DNA from: Bacteroidaceae bacterium
GTDB lineage: Bacteria > Bacteroidota > Bacteroidia > Bacteroidales > Bacteroidaceae
Assembly: GCA_017516885.1 (NCBI GenBank)
Contig: JAFXAR010000041.1
Location: forward strand, 1 to 46,227
Length of the DNA: 46,227 nt
Direction of reading: 5' to 3'
Shown here in pieces: positions 42,572-46,227 of the stretch. The translations under genes were made by a program, and so were the position numbers. Below the pieces are notes generated by a model. It saw only the letters and a program-made list of their open reading frames with translations, made no database searches and was not told where the DNA came from. Within the stretch, counting starts at the first letter, position 1. Each line of letters starts with the position of its first letter.

Positions 42572-42682
42572 CAATAAACTGCAAAAATATATAAAAATCG
42601 GATGATTTATTCTTTTAGTGCATGAATTTGTTGCCGCATTGCGTTTTTTTCTCTTCCAAGGCAGATTTCGGATAAATTTTGC

Positions 42683-42690
42683 TATCTTCG
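42683..42690 (+). promoter_or_regulatory. -7 box of mutS
   Basis: TATCTTCG, the same -7 form as prfB, 36 bases before the mutS start. No TTTG is seen at the expected -33 position. Confidence 0.45.
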
Positions 42691-42726
42691 CAAGATAATA
42701 CAGTATAACAAGAAACGACAATCAAG

Positions 42727-45354
42727 ATGCCCGAAAAAGATACGGCCGTTACCCCTATGATGCGCCAGTTCAACGAACTGAAGGCTAAGCATCCCGATGC
42801 AGTGTTGCTGTTCCGTTGCGGTGACTTTTATGAAACATATTGCTCCGATGCCATTGTGGCGTCGGAAATTCTTGGCATTACGCTTACAAGGCGCTCCAAT
42901 GGCAAGAGTGATTCAGCAAAGGCCATTGAAATGGCCGGCTTTCCGTTTCATGCGCTTGATACCTATCTGCCAAAGTTAGTGAGGGCCGGAAAGAGGGTTG
43001 CAATATGCGACCAGCTCGAAGACCCCAAGATGACTAAAAAACTCGTAAAGAGAGGCATTACCGAGCTTGTTACTCCGGGCGTTTCAATAAATGACAATGT
43101 TCTTGACTATAAAGAGAACAACTTCCTTGCTGCGGTACACTTCGGCAAGCCGATGTGCGGCGTTTCGTTCCTTGACATTTCAACGGGAGAGTTCCTTGTT
43201 TCCGAGGGTACATACGATTATGTAGAGAAACTGCTTATAAACTTCCGTCCAAAGGAGGTGCTTTTTGAACGCGGCCTTAAAGGGCGCTTCAACGACTGCT
43301 TCGGCAGCAAATACTTTACATTTGAACTTGACGACTGGGCATTCACTGAGGAGTTCGCGAACGAGAAGCTGAACAAGCACTTTGAGACAAAGAACCTCAA
43401 GGGATTCGGCATTTCGCACTTGCGCAGCGGAGTGGTGGCGGCAGGCGCTATTCTGCACTATCTGGGCGTAACTCTTCACACTCAGATTTCACATATACGC
43501 AACATTTCGCGTATTGAGGAGGAGCGCTATGTGCGTCTTGACAAATTTACCATACGCAGCCTTGAGCTGCTTGGAAGCATGCACGACGGCGGTTCGTCGC
43601 TTTTGTCGGTGATTGACCGCACCCAGACAGCAATGGGCGCGCGCCTGCTAAAGCGCTGGATAGTCTTCCCGCTAAAGGACAAAAAGCCTATAGACGAGCG
43701 TCTTGACATAGTAGAATACTATTTCCGCGAACCGGGTTTCCGCGAGTGCGTCGAGGAGTATCTTAAAATGGTTGGCGACCTTGAACGCATAATAGCGAAG
43801 GTTGCTGCAGGGCGTGTATCGCCGCGTGAGCTTGTGCAGCTGAAGCTGGCATTGCAGGCAGTGGAGCAGATAAAGCGTGCCTGCGAGAGTACCGATAATG
43901 CAGTAATAAAGGAAATTGGCGAACGCTTTGACTGCTGTGCCGAAATCCGTGACCGCATAGCCCGTGAAATTGTGCCTGAACCGCCGTTGCTGCTAAACAA
44001 GGGCGGGGTAGTGGCCGATGGGGTAAACGAGCAGCTTGATGAGCTGCGTGCCGTGGCCTATCATGGCAAGGATTATCTTTTGCAGCTGCAGCAGCGCGAG
44101 AGTGAGCGCACCGGCATCCCCAGCCTGAAAATATCGTTCAACAATGTATTCGGCTACTACATTGAGGTGCGCAACACTTACAAGGATAATGTTCCCGGTG
44201 AGTGGATACGCAAGCAGACACTTGTGAATGCCGAAAGGTATATAACGCAGGAACTGAAGGAGTACGAAGAAAAGATATTGGGTGCAGAAGAGAAGATTCT
44301 TGCCCTTGAATCGCAAATTTACAATGCCCTTGTAGAGGCTCTTGCCTCATACATCCCGGCAATTCAGGTAAACGCATCGCAGCTCGCAAGGCTTGATGTT
44401 CTGCTGTCGTTTGCCAACATGTCGCGCGCCAACAAGTATATCCGTCCTGTGATAAGCGAAAGTGATGTTATTGACATAAAGCAGGGCCGTCACCCGGTCA
44501 TTGAGCAGCAGATGGCGGTAGGGGAGAGCTATATCCCGAATGATTTGTATCTCGACAGCGAGAAGCAGCAGATTATAATCGTAACCGGTCCGAATATGGC
44601 CGGAAAATCGGCACTCCTGCGTCAGACAGCGCTCATTACCCTGCTTGCCCAGATAGGCTGTTTCGTACCGGCCGACAGCGCGCATATAGGCCTTGTAGAC
44701 AAAATATTTACGAGAGTAGGTGCGAGCGATAATATCTCGGCCGGAGAATCTACCTTTATGGTTGAGATGACCGAAGCGGCGAATATCCTGAACAACCTTT
44801 CGGGCCGCAGCCTTGTGCTGTTCGACGAGCTTGGGCGCGGAACATCAACCTACGACGGCATGTCTATCGCCTGGGCTATTGTTGAGTATATCCATGAGTA
44901 TGCAAAGGGCAGGGCGCGCACGCTGTTTGCCACCCATTATCATGAACTTAACGAAATGGAGAAGAACTTTCCGCGCATCAAGAACTTTAATGTTTCGGTG
45001 CGTGAGATTGACGGCAAGGTAATTTTCCTGCGCAAGCTCATGCCTGGCGGAAGCGAGCACTCCTTCGGTATTCATGTAGCCCGCCTGGCCGGTATGCCAA
45101 AGAGCATTGTGAAGCGCTCGGAACAGATACTGCAGAAGCTTGAGGCAAGCAACAACCGCGGCGAACTCAAAGGCGCTCCCACAGTTGAAATTGCCGATAG
45201 CCGCGAGGGTATGCAGCTCAACTTCTTCCAGCTCGATGACCCGGTGCTTTCACAGGTGCGCGACGAGATTCTGGGCATTGATGTGAACAATCTCACCCCG
45301 CTTGAGGCCTTGAACAAGCTTAATGACATCAAGCGCATTGTAAAAGGGAAATAA
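42727..45354 (+). CDS. mutS: DNA mismatch repair protein MutS
   Basis: 875 residues. Mismatch-binding domain with the Phe-Xaa-Glu wedge in [10 protein letters not shown] (about 29-38), connector, lever and clamp, then the ATPase domain with Walker [15 protein letters not shown], Walker [13 protein letters not shown] and the helix-turn-helix ([18 protein letters not shown]). Bound to mispairs, it recruits MutL. Stand-alone gene between the divergent leuS series and a convergent FtsZ-like gene. Confidence 0.97.
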   Translation: MPEKDTAVTPMMRQFNELKAKHPDAVLLFRCGDFYETYCSDAIVASEILGITLTRRSNGKSDSAKAIEMAGFPFHALDTYLPKLVRAGKRVAICDQLEDPKMTKKLVKRGITELVTPGVSINDNVLDYKENNFLAAVHFGKPMCGVSFLDISTGEFLVSEGTYDYVEKLLINFRPKEVLFERGLKGRFNDCFGSKYFTFELDDWAFTEEFANEKLNKHFETKNLKGFGISHLRSGVVAAGAILHYLGVTLHTQISHIRNISRIEEERYVRLDKFTIRSLELLGSMHDGGSSLLSVIDRTQTAMGARLLKRWIVFPLKDKKPIDERLDIVEYYFREPGFRECVEEYLKMVGDLERIIAKVAAGRVSPRELVQLKLALQAVEQIKRACESTDNAVIKEIGERFDCCAEIRDRIAREIVPEPPLLLNKGGVVADGVNEQLDELRAVAYHGKDYLLQLQQRESERTGIPSLKISFNNVFGYYIEVRNTYKDNVPGEWIRKQTLVNAERYITQELKEYEEKILGAEEKILALESQIYNALVEALASYIPAIQVNASQLARLDVLLSFANMSRANKYIRPVISESDVIDIKQGRHPVIEQQMAVGESYIPNDLYLDSEKQQIIIVTGPNMAGKSALLRQTALITLLAQIGCFVPADSAHIGLVDKIFTRVGASDNISAGESTFMVEMTEAANILNNLSGRSLVLFDELGRGTSTYDGMSIAWAIVEYIHEYAKGRARTLFATHYHELNEMEKNFPRIKNFNVSVREIDGKVIFLRKLMPGGSEHSFGIHVARLAGMPKSIVKRSEQILQKLEASNNRGELKGAPTVEIADSREGMQLNFFQLDDPVLSQVRDEILGIDVNNLTPLEALNKLNDIKRIVKGK

Positions 45355-45409
45355 CTAAAAAGCAAACTGCTGCGACATTTTGTGGCTTCGCAAGTCTTGC
45401 AGGAATAAT

Positions 45410-46018
45410 TTATTTCTTTTTATGATTTTCTTTTGTGTGTCTAACGAATAGAGTATGATATGTTTTATTGAGCCATTTAAGACAGCCTAATATATTGCTG
45501 TCTGTAGTTTCAGTGCTTATTATTGAAGAGTTTATGCTTTTGATTATTTGGCACAGCATATGGTCTCTCTTCTTGAAAGCCTCGCTTATAGACATTTCCC
45601 TGTTGTTTTTCAAAATTGACTGGTTGTTCAGGAGGAATATTGCGTCAGTGTTCCTTGATAGTTCATTGGCTCCCTGCAGTGCCCGCTCATATTTTATGTT
45701 TCCTTCAAATGAGAATGGCATTATTGCAATACCTATGGTGATTTTGCCGGCTTTTTTGCATTCGTGTGCAATGGCCGGTGCAACCCTTGTGCCGAACTCT
45801 CCGCCCAAGCCTGTTACAATATAGACATTTCTTGAGTTCCGGTCAAGCATCTTGTAGGCTTCATTCTTATCGTAATTGTATTGGTCGCAGGCTGTGAGAA
45901 CAACTCTTTGGGTAAAGCGCTGCCTAAAACCCTCAACAATATTGCACCCTGCGCCACCTACACCAATAATCAGTACATCCGACAAAACTTCTTCTTTTTT
46001 CTTTTTCATAATTTTCAT
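45410..46018 (-). CDS. Miniature FtsZ/tubulin-like GTPase-domain protein
   Basis: 202 residues from the ATG at 46018, which overlaps the upstream stop by four bases (another ATG at 46024 gives two extra residues). A clear FtsZ nucleotide-binding half: GVGGAGCNIV (T1, about 19-28), VTGLGGEFGTRVAPAIA, the counterpart of AGMGGGTGTGAAPVIA, then GITIGIA-like strand and PFSFEG, then FLLNNQSIL and MSISEAFKKRD matching FtsZ helices. Differences: the T4 loop GGGTGTG is GGEFGTR, about 30 residues before it including the T3 loop are missing, and the chain stops before the T7 loop (NxDxxD) and the C-terminal domain. So it could bind GTP but hardly polymerise and hydrolyse in FtsZ fashion. It lies after a metallopeptidase gene. 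Confidence 0.8.
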   Translation of the reverse strand: MKIMKKKKEEVLSDVLIIGVGGAGCNIVEGFRQRFTQRVVLTACDQYNYDKNEAYKMLDRNSRNVYIVTGLGGEFGTRVAPAIAHECKKAGKITIGIAIMPFSFEGNIKYERALQGANELSRNTDAIFLLNNQSILKNNREMSISEAFKKRDHMLCQIIKSINSSIISTETTDSNILGCLKWLNKTYHTLFVRHTKENHKKK

Positions 46019-46227
46019 TCCCATATTCCTAAAATCTCCTGTTTAAACGAAATCCCTGCTCTGCCATAATAATGTGGTTTGACAGCATATCCTTTCTCAT
46101 TAGCAAGTTCCAGTAATCTGCTGTAAATGAACCAGAATCTATATCCGTGCGACGTTTCATATTTTGACATAGGTGCAGCCCCGTTCCACCACTCTGTCCT
46201 GTTTATATGGTGTGCATATTCGTGTAT
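46015..46227 (-). CDS. C-terminal part of an HExxH metallopeptidase (runs off the window)
   Basis: The last 70 codons of a gene whose start is beyond the right end. It has IHEYAHHIN, a zinc-metallopeptidase HExxH motif (His-Glu-Tyr-Ala-His), 26 residues later a likely third ligand in SHGYRFWFIYSRLLELA, and ends in FKQEILGIWE. The HExxH-then-His-Gly-xx-Phe pattern resembles SprT-like and related small zincins. No family is assigned. The stop TGA (46017-46015) overlaps the start of the FtsZ-like gene, so the two are translated together. Confidence 0.7.
   Translation of the reverse strand: MHEYAHHINRTEWWNGAAPMSKYETSHGYRFWFIYSRLLELANEKGYAVKPHYYGRAGISFKQEILGIWE

Overview
The window reads as chromosomal DNA of a Bacteroidales bacterium. 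Supporting signs are promoters of the Bacteroidetes type (TTTG about 20 bases upstream of TAnnTTTG, almost no Shine-Dalgarno sequences), a lipoprotein with a Bacteroidetes surface-export signal, a PorZ-type protein with a type 9 secretion sorting domain, a LuxR-independent sigma-54 two-component system, and family-typical RibBA, LeuS, MutS, RuvB and DUF1015 proteins. The organism appears to own a type 9 secretion system. Genus cannot be fixed from this window. I see no insertion sequence, prophage block or CRISPR array.

Layout. 1-4.6 kb is a loose accessory stretch: a membrane acyltransferase, a secreted Ala/Lys/Pro repeat protein resembling histone H1 tails, a small membrane protein, tRNA-Met and a surface lipoprotein. 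4.6-8.5 kb (minus) holds a Wzx-like flippase, ruvB, a 31-residue membrane ORF and an ArgE-type deacylase. 8.7-10.3 kb (plus) holds prfB and a CYTH protein. 10.4-12.6 kb (minus) holds a VanZ-like protein, ybeY and a fused SpmA/SpmB transporter. 12.7-14.2 kb is an AT-rich two-gene unit, a GH108 muramidase followed by a small exported protein, which could be an effector and its immunity protein.

14.4-23.2 kb (plus) is one efflux and signalling locus: TolC, HlyD-type adaptor, ABC ATPase, MacB/FtsX permease, then a sigma-54 activator and its sensor kinase. A GG-N10-GC sigma-54 promoter with an upstream inverted repeat lies in front of tolC, so the locus probably controls itself.

23.2-28.1 kb (minus) is the most unusual metabolic unit: DUF1015 protein, LicD transferase, a fused nucleotidyltransferase/PLP enzyme and an opine-dehydrogenase-like protein, tightly packed. 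I propose that it makes and attaches a phosphoethanolamine-like, possibly N-carboxyalkylated, decoration to a surface glycan.

28.4-33.9 kb (plus) holds a START-like protein, an LptF/LptG permease, ribBA and an aspartate aminotransferase. A 53-bp-period repeat array fills the gap after ribBA, and a relative of it follows the HlyD gene; in both places the repeat supplies the last codons and the stop. 33.9-34.6 kb is a long AT-rich gap with terminators and a cluster of DnaA-box-like sites. 34.6-35.7 kb is a metallophosphoesterase. 35.8-42.5 kb (minus) is leuS, yitT, rdgB and porZ in one run. 42.7-45.4 kb is mutS. The window ends in a minus-strand pair: a partial HExxH metallopeptidase overlapping by four bases a miniature FtsZ-like protein that lacks the C-terminal half of FtsZ.
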